A stretch of 38,651 nucleotides of DNA from Ruminococcaceae bacterium UBA5391 (GCA_002410755.1 DHOL01000002.1:27028-65678); one strand, 5' to 3'. Shown: positions 24,484-32,137, numbered from the stretch's first letter. The notes: generated by a model from the letters alone, not told the origin. Made by a program: numbers and translations.

Positions 24484-25389
24484 ATGGATTTTGTCATTCT
24501 CGACCTTGAGTGGAACGGCGCTTTCAGCAAGCGGCTTGGACGGTTTATCAATGAGATTATTGAGATTGGAGCCGTCCGGATTGATGGGAAACTAAATATA
24601 CTGGATACTTTTGAAGCGCTTGTCCGCCCACAGGTGGGGAAAAAAATCAGCGGGAAGATAAGGTCGCTTACCAATATTACGAATGAAGAGCTAAAGGGCG
24701 GACTCGTTTTTATGCAGGCACTTTCCCGCTTTGGCAAATGGGCGGATGGCGCTGCCATTATGACATGGGGTACTTCAGATGTCCTTGCGCTCATTGAAAA
24801 TTGCCGCTATTTCTGTGGGAGCGGCCGTATCCCATTTCTGCGGAAATATGTTGACCTGCAGGCTTACTGTGAGCACAGCCTGCAAAGCGGGAATGCTCAG
24901 CAAATGGGCCTAAGCACAGCGGCAGGGCTCCTTGGCATTGATGAGGGTGGCTTTGATCATCACCGTGCGTTGGGTGACAGCCTCCTGACTCTCCGATGCT
25001 TTCAGAAGGTTTATACTCCGGAAAGTCTGACACCTTTTATCCAGGATGCGGAGGAAGATGAATTCTACCGCCGAATGGAGTTTAAGACAGTGGCTGTCTG
25101 TGACCTGCATTCTCCGCTGATTCAACCGCAGGACCTTGTATTTCGTTGTGATGGGTGCGGGCATCGGGCACGCCGCATTGGCGAATGGCAGCTCCGGAAT
25201 AAAAGCTTCCGTGCACTGTTTTTCTGCAAGCGGTGTGACCGTAAGTTTTACGGCCGTGTTCAATTTAAATTGAAATATGAGGGCCTTGTTGTCCGGAAAA
25301 AAATATTGCCTTATCCAAAAGGAAAAGAAACTGCGAAGGCAGAGCCACCGGAAGCAGGCAAACAGCAGATAAAAGCGGTGTCGGGATAA
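24484..25389 (+). CDS. DEDDh 3'-5' exonuclease with C-terminal zinc ribbon
   Basis: A 301-residue DnaQ-fold exonuclease. The metal ligands are in place: Asp7 and Glu9 (VILDLEW), Asp99 (WGTSD), and His160/Asp165 (HHRALGDSL), defining the DEDDh class. A zinc-ribbon-like module follows: Cys222/Cys225 (RCDGCGHRA) and Cys248/Cys251 (FFCKRCDR). The C-terminus is Lys-rich. The substrate, DNA or RNA, cannot be told from sequence; the zinc module suggests nucleic-acid or protein binding. It starts one base after the typA stop, with AAGGA nine bases upstream. Annotated in relatives simply as exonuclease. Confidence 0.88.
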   Translation: MDFVILDLEWNGAFSKRLGRFINEIIEIGAVRIDGKLNILDTFEALVRPQVGKKISGKIRSLTNITNEELKGGLVFMQALSRFGKWADGAAIMTWGTSDVLALIENCRYFCGSGRIPFLRKYVDLQAYCEHSLQSGNAQQMGLSTAAGLLGIDEGGFDHHRALGDSLLTLRCFQKVYTPESLTPFIQDAEEDEFYRRMEFKTVAVCDLHSPLIQPQDLVFRCDGCGHRARRIGEWQLRNKSFRALFFCKRCDRKFYGRVQFKLKYEGLVVRKKILPYPKGKETAKAEPPEAGKQQIKAVSG

Positions 25390-25421
25390 AATCTGTTCCG
25401 GTACCGCTTTTCCAATTTTTA
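25371..25421 (+). terminator. Probable terminator at the end of the exonuclease gene
   Basis: AAAAGCGGT (25371-25379) pairs with ACCGCTTTT (25403-25411), with an inner CGG/CCG; the arms straddle the stop codon and a T5 run lies further downstream. The loop is long, so strength is uncertain. Confidence 0.5.
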
Positions 25422-25454
25422 AAATGAATTTAGAAATTAAGGGGGACAGGACTG

Positions 25455-26537
25455 ATGAAAGCAGAACAGCTTGATCCAAACTTTAGGCCACAGTCACCGG
25501 TAAGCCATGAAGATATTGTTTGGCTTGATGCCCGCAGGGAGCCATTCCGTATTTATGGGCTCTATCACCCAAAGACCGAGGCCGTCTTCCGCCGTTTGCC
25601 GGAAGCAGTGGCAAAAGCGACAAACGAAGGGGTTGAACTTTTTTCCCAATATTCTACAGGCGGGCGGGTCCGTTTTCAAACCGATTCGCCGTACCTTGCC
25701 ATATCTGCAGAGATCCTGAAGCCGCCTTTTTTCCCGACAATCAATGCTGCCTGTACAACAGGGCTTGACCTTTATCTGGAGCACAACGGCAGCCAAGTTT
25801 TCGTTGGAAGTTTCCTTCCTTCGGCGGAAGGAATAAAGAGCGGCGGATTTTCAGCCTGCATTGAAATTGATACTGTCGCATACGGCACAGGGCCACATAA
25901 CTACACCATTAACTTTCCACTTTACAATGGTGTCCGAAAGCTCTTTGTCGGACTGAAACAGGGCAGCATGCTTGCCCATGGCCGAGAATACCGGCCAGTT
26001 GCGCCATTTGTTTATTATGGCTCATCCATTACGCAGGGCGGCTGTGCTTCCCGTCCCGGTATGTGCTACCAGAGCCATATAAGCCGCCGCTTCAATATTG
26101 ATTTCGTAAATCTTGGCTTTTCCGGTTCCGGCAGAGGAGAGCAGCCGATTGCAGATTATATGGCAGGTATGAACATGAGCCTTTTTGTCTGCGATTATGA
26201 TTATAATGCACGGACTGCAGAGTATCTCCAAGCAACTCATTTTAATCTTTACCGAACAATTCGCAGTAAAAATCCAGATGTCCCTTATCTGATGGTTTCC
26301 CGACCGGCTACCCTGCGCCGCGGGGCAGAGGATGCGGAACGGCGCGCTGTAATTGAGGAGAGCTACCGTAAAGCCCTTGCGGCCGGAGACAAAAATGTGC
26401 GTTATATTGATGGCCGCAGACTCTTTAAAGGCATTCCGTGTGAAGACTGTACCGTTGATTCTGTCCATCCAAACGACCTTGGATTCTGGTGCATGGCGCA
26501 TGTGATTGGCGATGAAATTGCAAAATTCGGCTTTTAG
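25455..26537 (+). CDS. SGNH/GDSL-type hydrolase (esterase)
   Basis: A 360-residue two-domain enzyme. An N-terminal beta-sandwich (about 25-180) resembles the domain that precedes SGNH cores in carbohydrate-esterase-like enzymes. The SGNH core carries block I YYGSSITQGG with nucleophile Ser191, block II NLGFSGSG, block III around VCDYDYN, and block V DSVHPND with Asp335/His338. No signal peptide, so it should act in the cytoplasm. The substrate is not predictable; deacylation of an imported sugar or glycan is one possibility. A GGGGG site lies upstream of ATG 25455. It lies downstream of typA-exonuclease, separated by a probable terminator. Confidence 0.85.
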   Translation: MKAEQLDPNFRPQSPVSHEDIVWLDARREPFRIYGLYHPKTEAVFRRLPEAVAKATNEGVELFSQYSTGGRVRFQTDSPYLAISAEILKPPFFPTINAACTTGLDLYLEHNGSQVFVGSFLPSAEGIKSGGFSACIEIDTVAYGTGPHNYTINFPLYNGVRKLFVGLKQGSMLAHGREYRPVAPFVYYGSSITQGGCASRPGMCYQSHISRRFNIDFVNLGFSGSGRGEQPIADYMAGMNMSLFVCDYDYNARTAEYLQATHFNLYRTIRSKNPDVPYLMVSRPATLRRGAEDAERRAVIEESYRKALAAGDKNVRYIDGRRLFKGIPCEDCTVDSVHPNDLGFWCMAHVIGDEIAKFGF

Positions 26538-26578
26538 AAGACTGAAAAGACAGGCGGATATGCAGCTCAACAAAAAAA

Positions 26579-26587
26579 TGGTATAAT
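26579..26587 (+). promoter_or_regulatory. Extended -10 promoter candidate for mcsA-mcsB
   Basis: TGG followed by TATAAT (26582-26587), 50 bases before the mcsA ATG. No good -35 is seen. The CtsR heptad repeat that controls mcsA in Bacillus was looked for between 26538 and 26637 and not found. Confidence 0.5.
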
Positions 26588-26637
26588 TATATTCAAACAA
26601 TAAAATGAAAGACTTTAGCTTAGTGGGGTGAATTAAA

Positions 26638-27063
26638 ATGCTTTGTCAGTGCTGCGGAAAAAATCCTGCCACAACTTATATCAAAACTGTCTCGGGCGGA
26701 AAACTGACGGAGTACGCCCTTTGTCCTGAATGTGCGCTTCAGCTTGGCTGCGGTAATTTTTTTGCCGGGCTTGGATACCGCTTGGATGGGATTATCGGGG
26801 AATTCTTTGGCAATGAAGAAGAAAATGATGAGGTTCGGTGCAGATGCTGCGGCTCTTCCTTCAGTGATATTGTCCGCAGCGGCCGTGTCGGCTGTGCGGA
26901 ATGCTACCGCACATTTTATGACCGGCTTCTCCCAATTATCCGGCAAATTCACGGAAGTGACACACACCGCGGTAAAAGGCCAGGCGGATCCCTGCCACAA
27001 GTGCAAGCCAGCGGACAGCTCGCTGTCCGCTGCCCTGGAAACGCGGCGGAGGGGAAAAGATGA
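26638..27063 (+). CDS. mcsA: McsA-like zinc protein lacking the C-terminal UVR region
   Basis: A 141-residue McsA homologue, normally the zinc-binding activator of the arginine kinase McsB. Four zinc half-sites are present: C3/C6, C29/C32, C68/C71 and C86/C89, with GCAECYRTFYDRLLPIIRQI then IHGSDTHRGKRPGG typical of McsA. After residue 117 the expected charged UVR helix is missing; instead there is a short tail rich in Gly, Gln, Ala and Ser encoded across an 11-bp inverted repeat. The family is usually about 170-180 residues. GTGGGG precedes the ATG. Its stop overlaps the mcsB start (ATGA), so coupling is preserved. Confidence 0.85.
   Translation: MLCQCCGKNPATTYIKTVSGGKLTEYALCPECALQLGCGNFFAGLGYRLDGIIGEFFGNEEENDEVRCRCCGSSFSDIVRSGRVGCAECYRTFYDRLLPIIRQIHGSDTHRGKRPGGSLPQVQASGQLAVRCPGNAAEGKR
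27009..27032. repeat. 24-bp palindrome in the mcsA 3' tail
   Basis: Perfect 11-base arms CAGCGGACAGC and GCTGTCCGCTG separated by TC. It lies within the aberrant mcsA tail, 28 bases before the mcsB start, and could form a stable mRNA hairpin or be an insertion/deletion scar. Confidence 0.7.
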
Positions 27064-28085
27064 AACCATGGTTTGAACTGGCCGGGCCAGAGCGTGAAGC
27101 CGTGCTTTCTTCCTCTGTCTTCCTTTCCCGCAACCTGGAAGGTGTGCCGTTTCCGCCCATGCTGGATTCTTCGCAGAAGAAAAACTTACTCGGAAAAGCG
27201 CGGGAAGCCATCCTTGGCGAAAAAAGCCTTTTGGTTAATTTGTTTCACCTGGTTCCAATGAGTAGCCTGAGCGGGACAGAAGCAGTTGCTCTGGCCGAGC
27301 GCGGTGTGATTCTGCCGTCTTTCCTAGGCGAAGAAAAGAGCCGTGGCCTTTTCTTTTCGGAGGATGAATCGCAGAGTGTGATGGTCAATGGGGAAGACCA
27401 TTTTCTCCTTCAGGTGCGCACGGCAGGGCTTTCGCTGCACGAAACCTATCGCAGGGCTGACCAGCTTGATACAATTTTGGATAAATCCCTTCATTTTGCA
27501 TTTGACAAGCGCCTTGGATATCTGACCAGAAATCCTGCCTTACTTGGGACGGGAATGGTAGTTTCCATAGACCTTCATCTCCCGGCCCTGACGGAAACAG
27601 GCGCAGCAGTCCGTATTTCTGCTGACCTGAGGCCGTTAGGCATTGTGTTACGCGGTATTTCCGGAGTTTCCCTGGGACTGTGCGGCGCAGTGTATCGCCT
27701 TTCCAACCGCATGACGCTTGGCATTACAGAGCAGGAAGCCGTTACAAACCTCTGTGGCATAGCAGGGCAGCTTATTGCACAGGAGCGCGCAGAACGAAAC
27801 AAGCTGATTCGCGACCTTTCCGTGCAGGATATGGTAGGGCGGTCGCTCGGAATTTTCAGCAGTGCGCGTCTTCTGAACTATGGGGAGTTTTTGCGCCTTG
27901 CATCTGTTGTACGTTTTGGCATTGCGGCAGGATTCCTAAAAAGTATTAGCTTTGAAAAAATTGATTCACTCCTGATGTATGCCCAGCCAGCAAACCTTGC
28001 TCTGAGAGCAGGACATGGGCTTTCTCCGGATGAAGAACGCTCTGCCCGCGCGGAACTTGTCCGCAATACATTCATGAGGAAATAA
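27060..28085 (+). CDS. mcsB: McsB-like phosphagen kinase homologue, predicted pseudokinase
   Basis: A 341-residue McsB homologue of normal length. McsB normally phosphorylates protein arginines, marking them for ClpCP. The fold markers are present (NGEDH at 110-114; GYLTRNPALLGTG at 153-165; LHLPAL; RLSNRMTLGITEQE; a C-terminal MYAQPANLALRAG). The active-site motifs known from the family are changed: SSRIRLARN reads SSSVFLSRN (17-25), the Glu after Asn in NEEDHLR is Gly111 and its Arg is Leu116, TSCPTN reads TRNPAL with the reactive Cys lost (Asn158), and GTGLRAS reads GTGMVVS with the Arg lost (Val167). ATP binding and catalysis look abolished. No ctsR or clpC adjoins. Confidence 0.85.
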   Translation: MKPWFELAGPEREAVLSSSVFLSRNLEGVPFPPMLDSSQKKNLLGKAREAILGEKSLLVNLFHLVPMSSLSGTEAVALAERGVILPSFLGEEKSRGLFFSEDESQSVMVNGEDHFLLQVRTAGLSLHETYRRADQLDTILDKSLHFAFDKRLGYLTRNPALLGTGMVVSIDLHLPALTETGAAVRISADLRPLGIVLRGISGVSLGLCGAVYRLSNRMTLGITEQEAVTNLCGIAGQLIAQERAERNKLIRDLSVQDMVGRSLGIFSSARLLNYGEFLRLASVVRFGIAAGFLKSISFEKIDSLLMYAQPANLALRAGHGLSPDEERSARAELVRNTFMRK

Positions 28086-28115
28086 CCCTAAAATGGCCGC
28101 CTGTTTGAATTCCTT

Positions 28116-29486
28116 TCAGACTGATGGCTTTAAAGGGGCAGAAGCTTTACTTTGTTGGAAAATCCGTTCCCATTTTCCTGTGCGGTATTCAAGGTAGGAA
28201 ATGAGAAAATTTACAAACCAGCCGATTGGGACCGCATACCAGACCATGGCAATGCCAAACCGTGGCGACAGCAAAACCGCAAGAAACACACGGATACCAA
28301 GATTTGCAAGGTTTGCGATTGTAAACATTACCATATCTCCGGCGCCGCGCAGCAAGCCATCAATTACCATTTTCAGCCCAATTATAATATAAAACCACCC
28401 CATGAATTTCAGGTAAGACGTCCCGGTCTGCAGAGCAAGCTGTGTCCCGTCGCTACCCAAAAACATGGAAATAATTGGTGTATAGAAGCATTCCAGCGCA
28501 AAACAGATGAGAACAGAGAAAAATACAACAATGGCGTTTCCTATGTAATAGCCTGTTTTTACTCGCCTGTGCTGTCCGGCACCAATGTTTTGGGCTGTAT
28601 AGGCTGAGATGGCATTTCCCATGGCTGCCATAGGAACAACGCAAATGCTCTCTATCCGTATGGCAGCCGAGAATCCTGCCAACGTTTCCTCACCAAAGCT
28701 GTTTACGACGGACTGTACCAGCATCATGCCGATGGCAACAGTTGACTGCTGCAAAATTGACGGGAATGCAATCCCTGCCATATTTTTCAGCTCTGTGCCA
28801 TCGAAAACCTTTACATTTTCCGCAGGATAGGATTTCAGCTCCCGCAGGAACAGCATAAACGATATCACGGCTGAAATTCCCTGTGAAATCAGTGTTGCCC
28901 ACGCTACGCCAGCCACACCAAGGTGTATGGAGCAGACCATGTAGACATCGAGGAATATGTTTAAGACAGAAGAGAAAATCAGAAGATACAGAGGAGTACG
29001 TGACTGGCCTATTGCGTTAAACATAGCAGAAAAGACATTGTATAGGAACAGAAACGGGAGTCCTAGAAAATAAATATCCAGGTAAATCACCGACATACCC
29101 AGGATACTGTCCGGTGTGTTGAGCAACTGCATGATTTGCTTCCCAAGCAGAAATCCCAATATTCCCAATACTACACTCAGAATGAAAAATGACAGTAAAG
29201 CAGTGTAAGCAGCCTGCTTCATTTTCTGGTATTCTCTTGCACCGAAATATTGACTTATGACAACTGAAGCCCCTATGCCGCCGCCAATGGCAATGCAGAT
29301 AAAAACATTGGTAACGGAGTAGGATGCCCCGACGGCGGCCAATGCACCTTCACTGACATAGCGTCCAACCACAATCGAATCAACCATGGTATAAAACTGC
29401 TGAAACAGGTTTCCGAGGATCATGGGCCAGGCAAAGATAATCAGTGCTCGAAACGGCTTTTCGTGAATCAAATATTCTTTGTCCAT
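28116..29486 (-). CDS. MATE family multidrug exporter
   Basis: A 456-residue membrane protein with twelve predicted helices in two halves, of the NorM/DinF-like MATE type that exports cationic drugs using a sodium or proton gradient. Signatures: PMILGNLFQQFYTMVDSIVV with GRYVSEGALAAVGAS near the N-terminus and the second-half copy PSILQQSTVAIGMMLVQSVV. Start ATG 29486 gives the usual charged N-terminus; AAGGA lies 13 bases upstream. It is downstream of the MarR gene on the same strand (208-base gap) with a copy of the same operator, so the regulator probably controls it. It converges on mcsB with no obvious terminator. Confidence 0.93.
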   Translation of the reverse strand: MDKEYLIHEKPFRALIIFAWPMILGNLFQQFYTMVDSIVVGRYVSEGALAAVGASYSVTNVFICIAIGGGIGASVVISQYFGAREYQKMKQAAYTALLSFFILSVVLGILGFLLGKQIMQLLNTPDSILGMSVIYLDIYFLGLPFLFLYNVFSAMFNAIGQSRTPLYLLIFSSVLNIFLDVYMVCSIHLGVAGVAWATLISQGISAVISFMLFLRELKSYPAENVKVFDGTELKNMAGIAFPSILQQSTVAIGMMLVQSVVNSFGEETLAGFSAAIRIESICVVPMAAMGNAISAYTAQNIGAGQHRRVKTGYYIGNAIVVFFSVLICFALECFYTPIISMFLGSDGTQLALQTGTSYLKFMGWFYIIIGLKMVIDGLLRGAGDMVMFTIANLANLGIRVFLAVLLSPRFGIAMVWYAVPIGWFVNFLISYLEYRTGKWERIFQQSKASAPLKPSV

Positions 29487-29609
29487 TTTTTATCGATCAT
29501 CCTTTTTATGGAGGGAAAAACTCCAAAATATTTACAAGACTTCTGCCGAAATTCAACTTGAGTGAAACCTGGAGAAGACTGCCAAAAGAGAGAATAAAAC
29601 GTGCATACA

Positions 29610-29626
29610 TGTATAGATACTATACA
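29610..29626. promoter_or_regulatory. MarR-type operator upstream of the MATE gene
   Basis: A perfect palindrome TGTATAG-ATA-CTATACA, 124 bases before the MATE ATG. A one-mismatch copy overlaps the marR promoter at 30151-30167. A TATAGT -10 for the MATE gene could lie on the minus strand within it. Confidence 0.75.
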
Positions 29627-29694
29627 ATATAACCATAATAACAAACACCTCATCAACTGCCATACAGGCTGTTAAAGCAGCACGGTAGATAGGT

Positions 29695-30141
29695 TTAGCC
29701 TTTCTCCAAAGCTCCTTTTAAGCGCAAAAGAAAACTGGAAAGAAATTGCAGCTGCTCTGTATTTGCTCCGGATAAAAGGCTTCCAATCATCGCGCTGTAC
29801 TTTTTATGGGCGTTCTTGTGATTGGATGCGGCAATTTTTCCACAAGTTGTCAGACGCAGGATGATTTTCTTTTCATCACCTGGGCTTGCCTCTTTGACAA
29901 TCATCTGTTTCCGGACCAGCCGCTTTGCGGTTTGCGATGCTGCCCCCCTTGTAACTCCAAGCTCGCGCGCAATTCCTGAAATGTGCAGGCCAGGATGCTC
30001 CATAATGCACTGAAGCATATGGATTTCCGAATGATAAAGCTCCGTACCTGTCCCAAATGTCCGTGCTTTTCTGTCATTTTCGTAAAATTCACAGATGATG
30101 TCAATTAACATTTTGCCAATAGAACTGTTTGTGCATTTCAT
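29695..30141 (-). CDS. MarR family transcriptional regulator
   Basis: A winged-helix repressor of 148 residues. The DNA-binding part has ISGIARELGVTRGAASQTAK (helix-turn-helix) followed by RLVRKQMIV and the wing SPGDEKKIILRLT; flanking helices form the dimer interface. ATG 30141 lies only seven bases after the -10 hexamer, so transcription would begin at or next to the start codon: a leaderless mRNA. Longer in-frame starts overlap the promoter itself and are rejected. It probably represses itself and the MATE exporter through the shared palindrome. The ligand is unknown. Confidence 0.88.
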   Translation of the reverse strand: MKCTNSSIGKMLIDIICEFYENDRKARTFGTGTELYHSEIHMLQCIMEHPGLHISGIARELGVTRGAASQTAKRLVRKQMIVKEASPGDEKKIILRLTTCGKIAASNHKNAHKKYSAMIGSLLSGANTEQLQFLSSFLLRLKGALEKG

Positions 30142-30148
30142 AATTTTT

Positions 30149-30177
30149 ATTGTATAGTATCCATACATCAATGTCAA
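30149..30177 (-). promoter_or_regulatory. Sigma-A promoter of marR with overlapping operator
   Basis: On the minus strand TTGACA (30172-30177), 17 bases, TACAAT (30149-30154). The palindrome TGTATAG-TAT-CCATACA (30151-30167 on plus) covers the -10 and spacer, ideal for autorepression. Confidence 0.88.
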
Positions 30178-30203
30178 GAAAGCATAGCATAGTATGTACA
30201 GAA

Positions 30204-30240
30204 AAAGGGGTTCCCGAATCCTTTCAGTAGGTTCCCCTTT
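30204..30240 (-). terminator. Probable terminator after the CBS gene
   Basis: On the minus strand AAAGGGG pairs with CCCCTTT, then TT follows; an internal CC/GG pair may extend it. The loop is long. It lies 25 bases past the CBS stop. Confidence 0.5.
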
Positions 30241-30264
30241 CTGCGCAGGAACAAAATTACCCTT

Positions 30265-30693
30265 TTATCCCTGCGCTCCGGTTGGCTGAGAAATGGCTTT
30301 CAGCGTATCCCCAGCATCTGCTTTTCCATTTGGTTTGACAGAGATATCGCACAGCGAAAGGATGCCAACAATGTCGTCTGCGTTGACAATCGGGAGCCTG
30401 CGGATCTGGTGCTCGCTCATCAGTTTTGCGGCTTCACAGACGTCCATTTCCGGTGTGCCCGTTGCAAGGCTTGCCGTCATAATATCCTTAACTTTTTGCT
30501 GACTGGCATTTTTCCCTTCCGCAACTGTCCGGAGTGCGATGTCACGGTCCGTGACGATGCCTTCCACTCTTCCCTGACAGCAGACCGGGATGGAGCCGCA
30601 GTGATATTGTTTCATAAGCTGAGCTGCCCGTTCCACGGTTTCTCCGTCTTGAATATTGGCAACATTTTTAGACATGATTTCCTTGACTTTCAT
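30265..30693 (-). CDS. Tandem CBS-domain protein
   Basis: A 142-residue protein made of two CBS domains (about 8-58 and 70-122), with the family patterns IMSKNVANIQDGETVERAAQ, GIVTDRDIALR and RRLPIVNADDIVGILSLCDI. Such stand-alone CBS pairs bind adenine nucleotides or SAM and sense energy state; no effector domain is attached. ATG 30693 has GAGGTG six bases upstream; an upstream in-frame start has no site. It stands alone between marR and the AlaX-like gene, with a probable terminator. Partner and ligand are unknown. Confidence 0.88.
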   Translation of the reverse strand: MKVKEIMSKNVANIQDGETVERAAQLMKQYHCGSIPVCCQGRVEGIVTDRDIALRTVAEGKNASQQKVKDIMTASLATGTPEMDVCEAAKLMSEHQIRRLPIVNADDIVGILSLCDISVKPNGKADAGDTLKAISQPTGAQG

Positions 30694-30767
30694 GGCAATC
30701 ACCTCGTAGCTATCTTTCCCAGGCAATACCGCAAATATAATACTGCCGGCGAAAATGACGGCGGCTA

Positions 30768-30796
30768 TTGAAGGAGTTGTTCCAGAAGCTTATAAT
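30768..30796 (+). promoter_or_regulatory. Sigma-A promoter of the AlaX-like gene
   Basis: TTGAAG (30768-30773), 17 bases, TATAAT (30791-30796), 87 bases before the ATG. Confidence 0.75.
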
Positions 30797-30882
30797 AAAT
30801 ATATTAAAACATTTTATCCATAGGCGTCAAATGATTGGGTATCGGATAATTTTTCAATGAAAACAGGGAGCGGATAGCAGAA

Positions 30883-32061
30883 ATGGAAAGTAAAATGACA
30901 GAAAAGATATATTATGAAGATGTTACCCTCAGAACTTTTGCCGCGCATGTTCTGAGTTGTGAGGCGAAGGACGGAAAATACTTGATAACTCTTGACCGAA
31001 CGGCCTTTTTTCCGGAGGGAGGAGGCCAGCTGGCAGACATTGGAGTCCTTGGAACCGTAAATGTTCTGGATGTGAAAGAACGCGGGGGAGTCATTTTCCA
31101 TACTGTGGACAAGCCCATTCCAGCCGGTTCCCCGGTCATGGGGGGAATCAACTGGACCCGCCGTTTCCGCCATATGCAGCAGCACACTGGCGAGCATATT
31201 GTTTCCGGTATTGCGAACCGTTTGTTTGGGGCAGACAATGTTGGCTTCCATATGGGAGACGAATACCTTACCGTTGACTGGGATGTGCAGCTTAGCATGG
31301 AGCAACTGAAAACGGTGGAGCAGCTAGCTAACGAAGCGGTATACCGCAATATTCCCGTCAGTGCAGAATTTCCGGCCCCGGAACAGCTCGCTGAGATTTG
31401 CTACCGCAGCAAAAAAGAACTGACGGGTCCTGTCCGCATCGTAACCATCCCGGGATATGATGTCTGTGCCTGTTGCGGGACGCATGTGCCTTTTACAGGG
31501 GAAATCGGGGCCATTAAACTGACAGGTGCTCAAAATTACAAAGGTGGCACACGTATCTTTTTGGCTTGTGGTGCACAGGCAATGGACGACTATGTGGAAA
31601 AGCAGCAAGGTGTTGCTTCGGTTTCTTCCCTGCTTTCTGCGAAACCGGCGGAGATTTCGCAAGCGGTGAAACGGCTTCTTCAGGAGAACGAGGAGCTTAA
31701 GCGGAAGCTTGCAGCAGCACATGGAACCCTGCTGGAGATGAAAGTCTCCTCTGTCCCAGAAGGCTGTGGAAATGTCTGTGCGATTGAAAACAGCTTTGGT
31801 TCGGATGACTTGCGCCGCTATGCCCTGTCTCTTTCAAAACGCTGCGGGGGTACGGCAGCTGTGTTCAGCGGGGAAGACGGTATTTACCGTTATGCCGTGT
31901 CCAATTTCCACAGTGACGTGCGTCCGGAGGGAAAAGCACTGAATAAAGCGCTTTCCGGACGTGGCGGCGGTTCTCGGGAACTGGTGCAGGGCTCGGTCAA
32001 GGCGGTGCGCAGTGATATAGAAAAATTTTTCCGCGTCTCATCCCTGATCCTGTCAGAATAA
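30883..32061 (+). CDS. AlaX-like alanyl-tRNA editing protein with DHHA1-type C-terminus
   Basis: A 392-residue free-standing relative of the AlaRS editing domain that removes serine or glycine from mischarged tRNA-Ala. An N-terminal beta-barrel carries FFPEGGGQLAD. The zinc/catalytic site has HMQQHTGEHI (two His) and CACCGTHVPFTGEIG (Cys and His). A helical linker (about 260-290) leads to a DHHA1-like domain with GRGGGSRELVQGSV near the C-terminus. This is the long AlaX form. It has its own promoter. Start 30883 is the first of two close ATGs; 30895 is also possible, as the ribosome site is weak. Confidence 0.88.
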   Translation: MESKMTEKIYYEDVTLRTFAAHVLSCEAKDGKYLITLDRTAFFPEGGGQLADIGVLGTVNVLDVKERGGVIFHTVDKPIPAGSPVMGGINWTRRFRHMQQHTGEHIVSGIANRLFGADNVGFHMGDEYLTVDWDVQLSMEQLKTVEQLANEAVYRNIPVSAEFPAPEQLAEICYRSKKELTGPVRIVTIPGYDVCACCGTHVPFTGEIGAIKLTGAQNYKGGTRIFLACGAQAMDDYVEKQQGVASVSSLLSAKPAEISQAVKRLLQENEELKRKLAAAHGTLLEMKVSSVPEGCGNVCAIENSFGSDDLRRYALSLSKRCGGTAAVFSGEDGIYRYAVSNFHSDVRPEGKALNKALSGRGGGSRELVQGSVKAVRSDIEKFFRVSSLILSE

Positions 32062-32102
32062 AAAAGATTAAGCTCCTGAGTTGTTAATTTTATTTCAAAT
32101 AC

Positions 32103-32137
32103 TTGCATCCTGTAGTTATTTGTGATACATTTAACAT
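32103..32137 (+). promoter_or_regulatory. Promoter of the butyrate operon with Rex-like operator
   Basis: TTGCAT (32103-32108), 17 bases, TACATT (32126-32131), 89 bases before thl. An 18-mer at 32120-32137, TTGTGAT-ACAT-TTAACAT, fits the Rex site TTGTTAA-N4-TTAACAA at 11 of 14 positions and covers the -10. A second partial match lies at 32081-32098. Rex controls such genes in other clostridia by sensing NADH/NAD. Confidence 0.6.

Noticed and set aside
26538..26637. CtsR heptad operator ahead of mcsA
   Set aside because: No GGTCAAA-type direct repeat is present on either strand.
28086..28115. A terminator between convergent mcsB and MATE genes
   Set aside because: The 30-base gap has no stem-loop followed by T; none can be supported.
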